This document shows, one piece after another, positions 33,718 to 33,740 of a DNA stretch of 33,740 nt. The DNA comes from Phycisphaeraceae bacterium (GTDB lineage: Bacteria; Planctomycetota; Phycisphaerae; Phycisphaerales; SM1A02). The notes beneath the pieces are model-generated. The model searched no databases. It was not told the origin of the DNA and worked only from the letters and a program-made list of their open reading frames with translations. Both the position numbers and the translations under genes were made by a program. Position 1 is the first letter of the stretch, and each line of letters begins with the position of its first letter. The stretch spans positions 1-33,740 of the forward strand of contig PWVT01000087.1 of assembly GCA_003562195.1 (NCBI GenBank), given 5' to 3'.

Positions 33718-33740
33718 ATGAATATCCAGATCAGCAGTAA
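33718..33740 (+). CDS. Start of a gene, possibly ribosome hibernation promoting factor (partial)
   Basis: Only seven codons are visible (MNIQISS). AAGGAG lies 6 bases before this ATG, a strong ribosome binding site. A closer ATG at 33714 would stop after eight codons and is excluded. The opening resembles the N-terminus of ribosome hibernation factors (HPF/RaiA), but seven residues prove nothing. Confidence 0.4.

Noticed and set aside
1-33740. CRISPR arrays, tRNA or rRNA genes, insertion sequences
   Set aside because: No regularly spaced direct repeats, cloverleaf-like stretches, rRNA segments or transposase motifs were found by reading; a covariance-model search would be decisive.

Overview
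The window looks like a piece of a Planctomycetota chromosome, most likely class Phycisphaerae. No 16S gene is present, so this rests on protein signatures: a secreted propeller protein ending in two dockerin/EF-hand-like repeats, a membrane protein with a CRxCG...CPECG zinc ribbon, DUF4159, DUF1844 and DUF502 proteins, a Tricorn-type protease, and many exported proteins of planctomycete style. Coding density is high. I saw no rRNA, tRNA, CRISPR array, insertion sequence or phage gene.

Layout. (1) 1-2874, minus strand: a flotillin (cut by the window edge) preceded by its NfeD partner, and an alpha/beta hydrolase. (2) 2919-10283, plus strand: zinc-ribbon membrane protein, RsmD rRNA methyltransferase, CCA-adding enzyme/poly(A) polymerase, two tandem exported ClpP-fold paralogues and a sulfotransferase. 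(3) 10303-10761, minus: DUF1844 protein, divergent from a plus-strand pair (SurA-like lipoprotein, then YraN) joined by an ATGA overlap. (4) 12543-15699, minus: MoxR/ChlI-type AAA+ ATPase followed by its VWA partner; a peroxiredoxin diverges from it. (5) 16385-19849, minus: a 1154-residue Tricorn-like protease with a strong terminator. (6) 19850-21152: a sparse stretch with a possible small basic protein and a STAS-domain protein, closed by a perfect hairpin. (7) 21153-25208, minus: seven-repeat secreted dockerin protein with its own promoter, an RlmN/Cfr-family radical SAM enzyme, a class I glutamine amidotransferase and a SAM methyltransferase. (8) 25309-33683, plus: SppA, a DUF4159 protein and a helical-repeat exported protein in one tight operon; then an acyl-CoA thioesterase and PurN overlapping by ATGA; a TPR-HExxH-PDZ exported protein; a DUF502 membrane protein; and the first codons of a gene that may encode a ribosome hibernation factor.

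Themes. Envelope proteolysis and quality control recur: flotillin/NfeD, two ClpP-fold exported proteins, a parvulin-like lipoprotein, a Tricorn-like protease, SppA and an exported HExxH-PDZ protein. RNA maturation genes (rsmD, pcnB/cca, rlmN-like) are scattered among them. The most unusual items are the tandem ClpP-fold pair, in which one copy has lost the nucleophile and both lack the usual lysine context; the RlmN-like protein with a non-standard cluster motif and a long tail; and the exported TPR-metallopeptidase-PDZ protein. I found no convincing defence system or other clearly new multi-gene system.
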